A DNA stretch of 64,000 bases from Streptomyces atroolivaceus (GCF_000717025.1 NZ_JNXG01000024.1:1-64000); one strand, 5' to 3'; shown: positions 52,414 through 61,178, counted from the stretch's first letter. Notes: generated by a model not told the origin, from the letters alone. A program made the numbers and translations.

Positions 52414-52513
52414 CGGGCCTCGTACACACCCCGTCGCCCGTCATTCACCCCCCAGCGGGCGAGCACGTCAACACCCTGCGCCCGGACACCCAATTCGTGC
52501 GAAGCTGAGACGT

Positions 52514-53032
52514 ATGAGCGCCGATACACCTCGCAGGATCGTCCTTCTCAGGCACGCAAAAGCGGAATGGTCGCAGCAGTCCGACCACGAGCGGCCACTG
52601 GCGGAACGGGGCAGGAAGGACGCCCCCGTCGCCGGCCGCAAGCTGGCCGATTCAGGAACCGTCTTCGACCTGGCTCTGTGCTCGACCGCGACCAGGACCC
52701 GCGAGACCTGGAAACTGGCGGTCCACGAATTCGAGCAGCGCCCCCGGACCGTCTACGAGGAGAGGCTGTACGAGGCCTCCCTCGGGGAGCTGATCGCCCT
52801 GTTCGGCGAGACACCCGACGACGTGCAGAACCTGCTGGTCATCGGACACAATCCCAGCATGCACGGTGCCGCGGACGCACTTTCCGGCAGTGCCCAGGGC
52901 GATGCGCTGGCCCGCATGACCAGGGACGGCTTCCCGACCGCCGCCTACGCCGTCCTCGAGTTCTCCGGCCCCTGGAAGAGCCTGGAGCACGGCGTGGGCA
53001 AGCTCGTCGACTACTGGACGCCGAACGACTGA
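52514..53032 (+). CDS. SixA-like histidine phosphatase
   Basis: A 172-residue member of the histidine phosphatase (phosphoglycerate mutase) superfamily. The phospho-acceptor histidine is in IVLLRHAKAEW, the acid region PLAERGRKDA, the conserved Arg in CSTATRTRETW, and the second histidine in NLLVIGHNPSMHG. The small size fits SixA rather than cofactor-dependent mutases. Bacterial SixA removes phosphate from phosphohistidine proteins, but the target here is unknown. A terminator follows directly. Confidence 0.86.
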   Translation: MSADTPRRIVLLRHAKAEWSQQSDHERPLAERGRKDAPVAGRKLADSGTVFDLALCSTATRTRETWKLAVHEFEQRPRTVYEERLYEASLGELIALFGETPDDVQNLLVIGHNPSMHGAADALSGSAQGDALARMTRDGFPTAAYAVLEFSGPWKSLEHGVGKLVDYWTPND

Positions 53033-53043
53033 GTACGACGTAC

Positions 53044-53080
53044 GAAGGGGCGCCGGCACACCACGTGCCGGCGCCCCTTC
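53044..53080. terminator. Terminator between the phosphatase gene and serB
   Basis: A perfect 16-bp stem (53044-53059 with 53065-53080), ACCAC loop, in the 67-bp gap between convergent genes. Confidence 0.82.
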
Positions 53081-53099
53081 CTGCGTGGGACCCCGCCGG

Positions 53100-54356
53100 T
53101 CAGTCCACGAGGCCGTCTGCGGCCTCGACCTCCTCGCGGGTGATCCCGAGCAGATACAGCACGGTGTCCAGGAACGGGACGTTCACCGCCGTGTGGGCGG
53201 CCCGGCGGACGACCGGCTTGGCGTTGAAGGCGACGCCCAGGCCGGCGGTGTTGAGCATGTCCAGATCGTTGGCGCCGTCACCGATCGCCACCGTCTGCGC
53301 CAGCGGCACCCCCGCCTGAGCGGCGAAGCTGCGCAGCAGCCGGGCCTTGCCGGCCCGGTCCACTATGTCGCCCACGACCCGGCCGGTGAGCTTGCCGTCG
53401 ACGACCTCCAGCGTGTTGGCGGAGGCGAAGTCGAGCCCGAGGCGTTCCTTGAGGTCGTCCGTGACCTGGGTGAAGCCCCCCGAGACCACGCCCACTTGGT
53501 AACCGAGCCGCTTGAGCGTCCGGATCAGGGTGCGGGCGCCGGGGGTCAGCCGCACCTCGGCCCGTACCTTCTCCACCACCGAGGCGTCGAGCCCGGCCAG
53601 CAGGGCCACGCGTGCGTGCAGGGACTGCTCGAAGTCGAGCTCACCGCGCATCGCCTGCTCGGTCACCGCGGCGACCTCGGACTCGCAGCCGGCGTGGGCC
53701 GCGAAGAGCTCGATGACCTCGTCCTGGATGAGCGTCGAGTCCACGTCCATGACGACCAGCCGCTGCGCCCGCCGGCTCAGCCCGGCCGACACGACGGCGA
53801 TGTCGACGCCGATGCCCGCGGCCTCCGTCGCCAGCGCGGTCCGCAGCTCCTCGGTCCCGGTGCCGGACACCGCGAACTCGACCGCGGTGACCGGGTACTT
53901 CGCCAGGCGGAAGATCCGGTCGATGTTGCCACCGGTGGAGGTGATCCTGGCAGCTATGGCCGCCGTGGACTCCGCCGTCAGCGGGTGCCCCAGCACGGTC
54001 ACGTGGGAGCGGCCGAAGCCGCGCGGACGGTTGTCGCCCGTGCCCGAGATGATCTCGGCCTGCAGCTTCAGCGACTCCGCCCAGCTGTGCACGGTCGCCC
54101 GCAGGTCGCCCTCGGCCGTGTCGCCGGTGGCCGGCGAGGTCACCAGGGCGCAGAGGACGATGCGGCCACGCGTGACCACCTGCTCGATGTCCACGACGTC
54201 CACGGCGTAGGCGGCCAGGGTGTCGAAAAGTCCGGCCGTGATGCCGGGCCGGTCCTTCCCGAAGATCTTGACGAGAAGGGTGGGGGTGTCCGTGCCCGGA
54301 GGGGCTGCGGAGGGCTCAGGAGACCGGGGAGACCGAGGTGACTGAGAAGCGCTCAT
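53100..54356 (-). CDS. serB: Phosphoserine phosphatase with N-terminal ACT domains
   Basis: A 418-residue enzyme of the last step of serine synthesis. Two ACT-like regulatory domains come first (LLVKIFGKDRPGITAGLFDTLAAYAVDVVDIEQVV, then HVTVLGHPLTAESTAAIAARITSTGGNIDRIFRL). The HAD phosphatase domain has motif I VMDVDSTLIQDE near residue 203, motif II VVSGGFTQV and motif III GDGANDLDML. Actinobacterial SerB2 proteins have this layout and are feedback-sensitive to serine. ATG at 54356. Complete and of normal length. Confidence 0.94.
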   Translation of the reverse strand: MSASQSPRSPRSPEPSAAPPGTDTPTLLVKIFGKDRPGITAGLFDTLAAYAVDVVDIEQVVTRGRIVLCALVTSPATGDTAEGDLRATVHSWAESLKLQAEIISGTGDNRPRGFGRSHVTVLGHPLTAESTAAIAARITSTGGNIDRIFRLAKYPVTAVEFAVSGTGTEELRTALATEAAGIGVDIAVVSAGLSRRAQRLVVMDVDSTLIQDEVIELFAAHAGCESEVAAVTEQAMRGELDFEQSLHARVALLAGLDASVVEKVRAEVRLTPGARTLIRTLKRLGYQVGVVSGGFTQVTDDLKERLGLDFASANTLEVVDGKLTGRVVGDIVDRAGKARLLRSFAAQAGVPLAQTVAIGDGANDLDMLNTAGLGVAFNAKPVVRRAAHTAVNVPFLDTVLYLLGITREEVEAADGLVD

Positions 54357-54586
54357 GGTGGTCCCACCGTATAGGGCCGAGGGGTGAGCTCCGAAGCCGT
54401 CCCGAGTGGCGGACAGCCGTCGGCGGGGGGCCTGGCCGGGAACAGGCGCCTCGGATGGGATGCTCCGGACCCATTTCTCCCGAGTCGGGGGAAGGGGCCC
54501 CGAGCCTCCGCGCCGTCTTCACACCGCCCGGCTTTCCGTTACGGGACCGCTCCTGGAATAGTTCCCCACGATGTTCAGCATCCCTA

Positions 54587-54606
54587 GGCCCCCTGCGACG
54601 GGGGCC
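54587..54606 (+). promoter_or_regulatory. Short hairpin upstream of the FHA-ABC gene
   Basis: Stem GGCCCCC / GGGGGCC (54587-54593 with 54600-54606), TGCGAC loop, 18 bp before the GTG start. It could affect translation initiation. The 267-bp gap from serB otherwise shows no clear element. Confidence 0.3.
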
Positions 54607-54623
54607 GATTCGGGGGACAACTA

Positions 54624-57212
54624 GTGGGGCGCGGAGTGCCGGAACTCGTACTGGAAATGAATGGAAGGACCTGGGCGCTCGATCCGTCCAGGTCGTACAC
54701 CCTCGGACGCGATCCGCAGGGCGACCTGACGATCGACGACGCCAGGGTGTCGTGGCGGCATGCCACGGTCAGCTGGAACGGCCGCGCCTGGTCCGTCGAG
54801 GACCACGGCAGCACGAACGGCACCTACGTGCAGGGCCGGCGTGTCCAGCAGACGGAGATCTCCCCGGGCACGTCGTTCCACCTGGGCAACGCCACGGACG
54901 GACCGCGGGTGAGCCTCACCGCGGCGGCGGGCGCCGGGGTCCAGGGCGGGCAGGGGGCGGGAGTGCGGCAGGCGCCCACCCCTCACGCGCAGCAGGCGCC
55001 CGCTCCTCACGCGCACCAGGCCCCGGCGCAGCAGCCGCAGCAGGCCGGGGCGGGCTGGCCCGGCGGTCCCGCGCAGCAGCAGGCGGCCTGGCAGCAGGCA
55101 CCGCAGATGCAGCAGCCTCCGGTTCCGCACCAGCAGGGCCACGCCAACCCGCCCGGAACGGGCGGTCACGGTGGCGCGGCGGGGGCGCCGCCGGTCTACG
55201 GCGACCGCAGTCCGACCACCTTCCACCAGCTGGACCTCGGCCGCGTGATGCGCATCGGCCGTGCGCTGGAGAACGAGCTGGTCGTCTCCGACCTCCAGGT
55301 CTCGCGCCTGCACGCCGAATTCCGGGCGACGCCGGACGGGCGCTTCGAGATCCGTGACCTCGGGTCCCACAACGGCACGTACGTCAACGGTCAGCCGCTC
55401 AGCAAGTCCGGCTCCGCGCTCATCGGCCCGAACGACATCGTCGGCGTCGGTCACTCGACCTTCCGGCTGGTCGGGGACCGGCTGGAAGAGTTCGTCGACA
55501 CCGGTGAGGTCTCCTTCTCGGCCCGCCACCTCACGGTGACGGTCGACGGCGGCAAGGAGATCCTCAAGGACGTCTCGTTCGGCGTCCCGGAGAAGTCGCT
55601 GATCGCCGTCATCGGTCCGTCGGGATCCGGCAAGTCCACCCTGCTCAAGGCGCTCACCGGATACCGGCCCGCCAATCAGGGTGACGTCCTCTACGACAAC
55701 CGGAACCTGTACAAGCAGTTCGCCGAGCTGAGGCAGCGCATCGGCCTGGTGCCGCAGGACGACATCCTGCACAAGGAACTCACGGTCACCAGGGCCCTGC
55801 GGTACGCGGCCAAGCTGCGCTTCCCCGCGGACACCACCGAGGCCGAACGCACCGCCCGGATCCACGAGGTCCTCGCCGAGCTCAAGCTCGACATCCACAG
55901 GGACAAGAAGATCACCTCGCTCTCCGGCGGCCAGCGCAAGCGCGTGTCGGTCGCCCTGGAGCTGCTGACCAAGCCGTCGCTGATCTTCCTGGACGAGCCG
56001 ACCTCCGGTCTCGACCCGGGCATGGACCGCGACGTCATGCAGCTGCTGCGCGGCCTCGCCGACGACGGCCGTACGGTCCTCGTGGTCACGCACTCCGTGG
56101 CCGAGCTGGCGATCTGCGACAAGCTCCTGGTGATGGCGCCCGGCGGTTCCGTCGCCTACTTCGGCCCTCCCGAGGAGGCGCTGAACTTCTTCGGCTATAC
56201 CAGCTGGGCCGACGTCTTCTCCGCGTTCGAGAACTACCGCGACTACGACTGGGCGGGGCGCTGGCGCGGCTCGCAGCACTACCAGATGTACGCCGCGGAC
56301 ATCGACGCCGTCGCCGCGCAGTCCGTACACATGCCCCCGGCGCAGCAGATGCGTCCGCCGAAGCCGTCGGGGTGGGCGGCGCAGCTGTGGACACTGATGC
56401 GCCGGTACGTCTCGGTGATCGCGTCCGACAAGGGCTTCCTCCTCCTGATGGTGCTGCTGCCCGCCGTCCTCGGCGTCGTCAGCGTGGTCATCCCGGCGGA
56501 GTTCGGCCTGGCGGAGCCGGATCCGCCCTCCCGGTTCAACGGCAAGGCCGGCACCATCATGCTGATCCTCGCGGTCGGTATGTGCTTCGCCGCAGCGGCC
56601 AACTCCGTACGAGAACTGATCAAGGAACGGGTCATCTACGAGCGGGAAAGGGCCACCGGCCTCTCCCGTTCCGCCTACCTGCTGTCCAAGGTGATCGTCC
56701 TCGGCGTGATCACCGCCTTCCAGGGCGTGATCATCTGCGGGATCGGCTTCTCCACCCGCGAGCTGCCGGAGGAGGGCCTGTTCATGCCCCCCGCCGTGGA
56801 GATCTGCCTGTCGATCATCGTGCTCGGCTTCACCTCGATGATGTTCGGCCTGATGATCTCCGCGCTGGTCAAGACCGCCGAGAAGACGATGCCGCTGCTC
56901 GTCATGTTCGCCATCGTCCAGGTCGTCTTCACCGGCGTGCTCTTCCAGGTCTACGGATCCCCGGGCCTGGAACAGTTCGCCTGGCTGATGCCGTCGCGAT
57001 GGGCGGTCGCCGCGGCGGGCACCACGCTGGACCTCGCCCACCTCATGCCGCCGTGGGACCCCAAGGCCCCGACCGACCTGGACCCGCTCTGGGAGCACTC
57101 GGCCGGCCAGTGGGGCATCAACATCACGGTGATGCTCTTCATGAGCGCCCTTCTCTTCGTCGCGGTCTCGCGGATGCTGCGCCGCCATGAGCCCGAGGTG
57201 ATGCGCAAGTAA
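54624..57212 (+). CDS. ABC transporter with two FHA domains (Rv1747-like)
   Basis: An 862-residue fusion. FHA domain 1 (about 5-100; GRDPQGDLTIDD, SWRHATVSW, STNGTYVQG). A Gln/Pro/Ala-rich linker (about 110-190) with HAHQAPAQQPQQ follows, then FHA domain 2 (about 195-290; IGRALENELVVSD, LHAEFRATP, SHNGTYVNGQ). The ABC ATPase has Walker A GPSGSGKST near 330, signature LSGGQRKRVS near 433 and Walker B LIFLDEPTSGLDPG. The ABC-2 permease has six helices at the C terminus. In Mycobacterium Rv1747 the FHA domains bind phosphothreonines made by PknF. GTG start. No kinase is adjacent here. Confidence 0.93.
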   Translation: MGRGVPELVLEMNGRTWALDPSRSYTLGRDPQGDLTIDDARVSWRHATVSWNGRAWSVEDHGSTNGTYVQGRRVQQTEISPGTSFHLGNATDGPRVSLTAAAGAGVQGGQGAGVRQAPTPHAQQAPAPHAHQAPAQQPQQAGAGWPGGPAQQQAAWQQAPQMQQPPVPHQQGHANPPGTGGHGGAAGAPPVYGDRSPTTFHQLDLGRVMRIGRALENELVVSDLQVSRLHAEFRATPDGRFEIRDLGSHNGTYVNGQPLSKSGSALIGPNDIVGVGHSTFRLVGDRLEEFVDTGEVSFSARHLTVTVDGGKEILKDVSFGVPEKSLIAVIGPSGSGKSTLLKALTGYRPANQGDVLYDNRNLYKQFAELRQRIGLVPQDDILHKELTVTRALRYAAKLRFPADTTEAERTARIHEVLAELKLDIHRDKKITSLSGGQRKRVSVALELLTKPSLIFLDEPTSGLDPGMDRDVMQLLRGLADDGRTVLVVTHSVAELAICDKLLVMAPGGSVAYFGPPEEALNFFGYTSWADVFSAFENYRDYDWAGRWRGSQHYQMYAADIDAVAAQSVHMPPAQQMRPPKPSGWAAQLWTLMRRYVSVIASDKGFLLLMVLLPAVLGVVSVVIPAEFGLAEPDPPSRFNGKAGTIMLILAVGMCFAAAANSVRELIKERVIYERERATGLSRSAYLLSKVIVLGVITAFQGVIICGIGFSTRELPEEGLFMPPAVEICLSIIVLGFTSMMFGLMISALVKTAEKTMPLLVMFAIVQVVFTGVLFQVYGSPGLEQFAWLMPSRWAVAAAGTTLDLAHLMPPWDPKAPTDLDPLWEHSAGQWGINITVMLFMSALLFVAVSRMLRRHEPEVMRK

Positions 57213-57247
57213 CGCCGCCGGGCCGCACCGGCCCCGGAAACGCCCGA

Positions 57248-57273
57248 GGGCGGCACCCCGTGGGGTGCCGCCC
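57248..57273. terminator. Terminator between the FHA-ABC and transglycosylase genes
   Basis: A 12-bp stem GGGCGGCACCCC / GGGGTGCCGCCC (57248-57259 with 57262-57273), followed by TT. Located 35 bp after the ABC gene stop. Confidence 0.72.
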
Positions 57274-57355
57274 TTCGGCATGTGCCGGCCGGTCACGCGA
57301 CGCTGCGGACCGGCGGGTCAGCTCTGCCAGGCCTTGGCCTTGTCCGGTGCGTGGC

Positions 57356-58102
57356 TCAGTACGCGCTGTCGACGTTGTCGATGGAGCCGTACTTGTCCGC
57401 GGCGTAGTTGGCGGCCGCGGTGATGTTGGCGACCGGGTCGTACTGGTCGTGCTTGGTGCCCTTGACGTGGTAGAAGTCGAAGGTCGGCTTGATGACCTGC
57501 AGCAGGCCCTTCGACGGGACGCCGTTGATCGCGTTGATGTCCCAGTTGTTGATGGCGCGGGGGTCACCGCTGGACTCGCGGATGATGTTGCGGTGCAGAC
57601 CCTCGTACGTACCGGGGATGTTCTTCTTGTCCATGATGGCGAGCGCCTCACGGATCCAGCCGTCCAGGTTGTTGGCGTAGACCGGCTTGCGGTCGGCCGC
57701 ACGGCTGGCCTTCTTGGCCGCACGCTTCTTCGCGTCGGCCTTGGCCTTCGCCGCGGCCTCGCTCTTGGCCTCGGCGACGGCCTTGGCCTTCGCGGCGGCC
57801 TTGGCGGCGGCCTTCTTCTTCTCGGCGGCGTCCTTGGCCTTGGCCGCGTCGGCGGCCTTCACCAGCTGCTCGGCCGTCGAGTTCTGCTCTATGGCGCCGG
57901 CCTGGAGGCTCTTGGCCTGCGAGCCGGTGTAGGCGACCGGCGCGGCGGCCGATGCGGCCTGCGGCTCGGTCGTGGCCGAGGCGTCGTTCGGGACGAGCGA
58001 GAAGGCGAGAGCGGCGGCGGCCAGGGTGGAGACCCCCGCGACGGAGAGCTTCTGCGCCTTGTTCAGGCGACGGCTACGGCTGGAGATGCGGGACACGGAC
58101 AT
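57356..58102 (-). CDS. Secreted transglycosylase (SLT-like domain) with Ala/Lys-rich stalk
   Basis: A 248-residue secreted protein. Basic N terminus (SRISSRSRRLNKAQKLS) and hydrophobic AGVSTLAAAALAFSLV form the signal. The central Lys/Ala-rich region (about residues 90-150, AAEKKKAAAKAAAKAKAVAEAK) is a long helical stalk. The C-terminal domain (residues 155-248) has NLDGWIREALAIM, LHRNIIRESSGDPRAINNWDINAINGVPSKGLLQVIKPTF, with the catalytic Glu in IIRESSGDP, as in lytic transglycosylases of the SLT fold. ATG at 58102 follows GAGGT. It cleaves peptidoglycan; Streptomyces has several similar proteins. Confidence 0.87.
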   Translation of the reverse strand: MSVSRISSRSRRLNKAQKLSVAGVSTLAAAALAFSLVPNDASATTEPQAASAAAPVAYTGSQAKSLQAGAIEQNSTAEQLVKAADAAKAKDAAEKKKAAAKAAAKAKAVAEAKSEAAAKAKADAKKRAAKKASRAADRKPVYANNLDGWIREALAIMDKKNIPGTYEGLHRNIIRESSGDPRAINNWDINAINGVPSKGLLQVIKPTFDFYHVKGTKHDQYDPVANITAAANYAADKYGSIDNVDSAY

Positions 58103-58411
58103 ACAGTCGTACCTCTTCGAATAGCAGGGGTCCTCGGCGAGGACGCAGACGGAAGAGCCGGGGGCATCTCCGTCGGGGACAGCTGCAATTCTTAGCGCCA
58201 GCAAAATGGCCTGGCAAAGGTGTGACGTACGAAGCTGTGTAGTGGATCAGGGTCTTGTTCATACCTCCTTGTCCGGTTTGAACCCAGGCGACTTGCCCGT
58301 TTTACTCTAACTATCCCTCTTCGTAAGTGACGTGGGTCCTATGCCTGGGCTCACATGGGCCCCCCTCTCCGCTCACGAAAAGTTGCGGCTGTAATGCGGA
58401 GCGTAAGGGGC
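58103..58411 (-). other. Long leader region of the transglycosylase gene
   Basis: This 309-bp gap has no convincing full gene. On the minus strand a perfect AAGGAGGT (58270-58263) abuts an ATG at 58262 that opens a 62-codon frame overlapping the transglycosylase start out of frame. TAGAGT near 58305 resembles a -10 box. I looked for c-di-AMP riboswitch elements common before such genes and did not find them. Confidence 0.45.
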
Positions 58412-58793
58412 TTATCGGGCAGAGGGCAGCAGAAGACGGGCGTCCCGGGACTCGTGCCGGAGGTACCGGTGGCCCAGCGCCCGGGCGTATCCCCGCCGCA
58501 GCGTCCCCCGCCCCGCTATGGCCTCCTGCACCAGCAGGTGCGAGGCGCCCGCTTCGTGCAGCCCGGCCGGCAGGCCGTCGACAGCCCGCACGCCCCGTCG
58601 CGGTGTCACCACCAGATCCGTCCAGCCCGCCGCGGCCCGCACCACCCCGTCCCCACCCGCGGCGGACTCCAGCGCCCGCACCGCCGTCGTCCCCACGGCG
58701 ATCACCCTGCCCCCGCCCGCCCGAGCCGCGTTGACCAGCCGTAGGAACCCGGCGCGGCCCGCCGCCTCGTCCATCGGCAGCAGCTCCGCAAGG
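58412..58793 (-). pseudogene. Remnant of a QueA-like S-adenosylmethionine:tRNA ribosyltransferase-isomerase gene
   Basis: The minus-strand frame encodes GGRVIAVGTTAVRALESAAGG, then VVTPRRGVRAVDGLPAGLHEAGASHLLVQEAIAG and YARALGHRYLRHESRDARLLLP, matching in order the C-terminal third of QueA proteins (consensus VGTTxVRxLES, TPGxxFRxVDGLxTxFHxPxSxLLMLVxAFAG, YRFxSYGDAMLI). About 230 N-terminal residues are missing; the adjacent sequence is the histidine kinase gene instead. Key positions near the end are altered. No sensible start codon or ribosome-binding site is present, so it is likely a decayed fragment. Confidence 0.7.
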
Positions 58794-58877
58794 CACTTCT
58801 GCCTAGGACCGAGGTCCCGTCCGGCCCGGGTCCGCAGCCCGGTACGTCGGCGGTACCCCCGCCGGTACGGTGAGCGC

Positions 58878-60023
58878 ATGAGTCATCGCCCACCGTCGGG
58901 CCTCGCCGCCGTCAGCGCCGCGCTGCTCGCCATGAGCCGGCACCTGGAGATGCGGGACGTCCTCAAGACGATCGTCGCCTCGGCCCGGGAGCTGCTCGAC
59001 GCCGAGTACGCCGCACTGGGTGTCCCCGACGACCACGGCGGCTTCGCCCAGTTCGTCGTCGACGGCGTCAGCGACGAACAGTGGAAGGCCATCGGACCGC
59101 TGCCGCGCCAGCACGGCATCCTCGCGGCGATGCTCCACGAGGCGAAGCCCCAGCGGCTCGCCGACGTCCGCGAGGATCCGCGGTTCGAGGGGTGGCCCGA
59201 AGCCCACCCCGACATGTCCGACTTCCTCGGCCTGCCCATCCAGGACGGGGACGAGACCATCGGCGCGCTCTTCCTCGCCAACAAGCGCTGCTCGAGGCCG
59301 ACGGGCGGCTGCAACTTCACGGAGGAGGACGAGGAGCTCCTCGGGATCCTCGCCCAGCACGCGGCGATCGCGCTCACCAACGCCCGGCTCTACGAACGCA
59401 GCCGAGAGCTCACGATCGCCGAGGAGCGCTCACGGCTCGCCCACGAGCTGCACGACGCCGTCAGCCAGAAGCTCTTCTCGCTCAGGCTCACCGCCCAGGC
59501 CGCGGCGGCTCTCGTCGACCGCGACCCGGCGCGCGCCAAGGGCGAGCTCCAGCAGGTGGCGGCCCTGGCCGGGGAGGCCGTGGACGAGCTGCGTGCGGCC
59601 GTCGTCGAGCTGCGCCCCGCCGCCCTGGACGAGGACGGCCTGGTCGCCACGCTCCGTACCCAGGTCCAGGTCCTGGACCGCGCCCACAGCGCGGGGGTCA
59701 CCTTCGAGAGCGCCGGCGTGCGCGCCCTGCCCTCCGCCCAGGAGGAGGCGATGCTGCGCGTCGCCCAGGAAGCCCTGCACAACGCCCTGCGCCACTCGGG
59801 CGCCGGGCAGGTCACCGTCACCCTCGTCCGGCGCCACTCGGTCACGGTGCTGCGGATCACCGACGACGGCCGGGGCTTCGACACCCATGCCGTACGGCGC
59901 GCGGGCCGGCACCTCGGCCTCGTCTCGATGCGGCACCGTGCAGGCAGCGTCGGAGGGCGTCTCACCGTCACCTCGGAGCCCGGAAAGGGCACCACGATCC
60001 AGATGGAGGTCCCCTGTGCCTGA
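58878..60023 (+). CDS. GAF-domain sensor histidine kinase (NarL-type partner)
   Basis: A 381-residue cytosolic sensor kinase. GAF domain at about 20-180 (TIVASARELLDAEYAALGVPDD, FLGLPIQDGDETIGALFLANKR, QHAAIALTNARLYERS). The HisKA_3 dimerisation helix has the phospho-acceptor His189 in RLAHELHDAVSQKLFSL, and the HATPase domain has NALRHSGAGQ and DDGRGFD, LVSMRHRAGSVGG. No membrane helix, so the signal is intracellular. A CPTGG-like cysteine pair in the GAF region (KRCSRPTGGCN) may hold heme or an iron-sulfur cluster or sense redox. It overlaps the response regulator by 8 bp. Confidence 0.9.
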   Translation: MSHRPPSGLAAVSAALLAMSRHLEMRDVLKTIVASARELLDAEYAALGVPDDHGGFAQFVVDGVSDEQWKAIGPLPRQHGILAAMLHEAKPQRLADVREDPRFEGWPEAHPDMSDFLGLPIQDGDETIGALFLANKRCSRPTGGCNFTEEDEELLGILAQHAAIALTNARLYERSRELTIAEERSRLAHELHDAVSQKLFSLRLTAQAAAALVDRDPARAKGELQQVAALAGEAVDELRAAVVELRPAALDEDGLVATLRTQVQVLDRAHSAGVTFESAGVRALPSAQEEAMLRVAQEALHNALRHSGAGQVTVTLVRRHSVTVLRITDDGRGFDTHAVRRAGRHLGLVSMRHRAGSVGGRLTVTSEPGKGTTIQMEVPCA

Positions 60024-60660
60024 GAAGGTCATCAAGGTGCTGCTGGTCGACGACCATCAGGTGGTCCGACGGGGACTGCGTACGTTCCTCGAGGTCCAGG
60101 ACGACATAGAGGTCGTCGGAGAGGCGTCCGACGGGGCGGAGGGCGTCGCCAGGACCGAGGAGCTGCGCCCCGACGTGGTCCTGATGGACATCAAGATGCC
60201 GGGTACGGACGGCATCGAGGCACTGCGCAGGCTCAGGGAGCTGGACAACCCGGCCAGGGTGCTGATCGTCACCAGCTTCACCGAGCAGCGCACGGTCGTG
60301 CCGGCCCTGCGGGCGGGGGCATCGGGTTACGTGTACAAGGACGTGGACCCGGACGCCCTGGCGGGCGCCATCCGCTCGGTCCACGCGGGCCACGTCCTGC
60401 TCCAGCCGGAGGTCGCCGGAGCGCTGCTGGCCCAGGACGACACGGGCAACGGCACGGGGCGGGGAAGCACCCTGACCGAGCGGGAGCGGGAGGTGCTCGG
60501 CCTGATCGCCGACGGCCGGTCCAACCGGGAGATCGCCCGGGCCCTGGTCCTGTCGGAGAAGACCGTGAAGACGCACGTCTCGAACATCCTGATGAAGCTC
60601 GACCTCTCGGACAGGACCCAGGCCGCGCTGTGGGCGGTCCGGAACGGGGCGGCGGGCTGA
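60016..60660 (+). CDS. NarL/LuxR-type response regulator
   Basis: A 214-residue response regulator. The receiver has LVDDHQVVRRGL, the phosphorylated Asp58 in VVLMDIKMPGTDG and the Lys in GYVYKDVD. The C-terminal LuxR HTH is TLTEREREVLGLIADGRSNREIARALVLSEKTVKTHVSNILMKL. GTG at 60016 follows GGAGGT and lies inside the end of the kinase gene. Located 160 bp upstream of chpE, as in S. coelicolor (SCO1801/SCO1802 next to chpE, from memory). Confidence 0.93.
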   Translation: MPEKVIKVLLVDDHQVVRRGLRTFLEVQDDIEVVGEASDGAEGVARTEELRPDVVLMDIKMPGTDGIEALRRLRELDNPARVLIVTSFTEQRTVVPALRAGASGYVYKDVDPDALAGAIRSVHAGHVLLQPEVAGALLAQDDTGNGTGRGSTLTEREREVLGLIADGRSNREIARALVLSEKTVKTHVSNILMKLDLSDRTQAALWAVRNGAAG

Positions 60661-60820
60661 CCGCAGGAGTTTTCGCCGGCGCCGGGCGGGCGGTTCCGCT
60701 CCGGACCGAGATTCATACTGTCGGGTGTATGTCACCCGTACGGCGCATCCCCCGCGGCGTGACGGCGTTCTCCACGCGTGCTGCGGCGGTCGGTCGCAGC
60801 GATGCGAGGAGGACCCTGAA

Positions 60821-61072
60821 GTGAAGAACCTGAAGAAGGCCGCGGCCGTCACCATGATCGCGGGCGGACTCATCGCCGCCGGTGCCGGAGCCGCCTCCGC
60901 CACGGGCCACGGCGGAGCCGGTGCGCAGGGCGCGGCGGTCGGCTCCCCGGGCGTCGTCTCGGGCAACGTCGTCCAGGTCCCGGTGCACGTCCCGGCGAAC
61001 GTGGTCGGCAACACGGTCAACGTGGTGGGCCTGCTCAACCCGGCCTTCGGCAACCTCGGCCTGAACGGCTGA
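60821..61072 (+). CDS. chpE: Chaplin E
   Basis: An 83-residue secreted short chaplin. Signal peptide MKNLKKAAAVTMIAGG, LIAAGAGAASA, then one chaplin domain (AVGSPGVVSGNVVQVPVHVPANVVGNTVNVVGLLNPAFGNLG). There are no cysteines, which in S. coelicolor is the hallmark of ChpE as opposed to the other short chaplins. Chaplins assemble into amyloid-like fibres that lower water surface tension and coat aerial hyphae and spores. ChpE is the constitutively secreted member. GTG at 60821 follows GAGGAGG. Confidence 0.93.
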   Translation: MKNLKKAAAVTMIAGGLIAAGAGAASATGHGGAGAQGAAVGSPGVVSGNVVQVPVHVPANVVGNTVNVVGLLNPAFGNLGLNG

Positions 61073-61094
61073 GCGACGCCTCGCACCCCGCCGC

Positions 61095-61122
61095 CCGGAG
61101 GGCTCTCGCCCGAGCCCTCCGG
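61095..61122 (+). terminator. Terminator downstream of chpE
   Basis: An 11-bp stem CCGGAGGGCTC / GAGCCCTCCGG (61095-61105 with 61112-61122), TCGCCC loop, 23 bp after the chpE stop. Confidence 0.7.
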
Positions 61123-61178
61123 CTGCAGGAGGAGGCCAGGGCGCCCGTCGCCCCCCCTCAGGGACGCGTCGCCGGGGT

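Noticed and set aside
58103..58411. c-di-AMP (ydaO) riboswitch before the transglycosylase gene
   Set aside because: The conserved elements of that class (GGGGGACCC-like and CCGAACCCGUCAGCUAACC-like) are not present.
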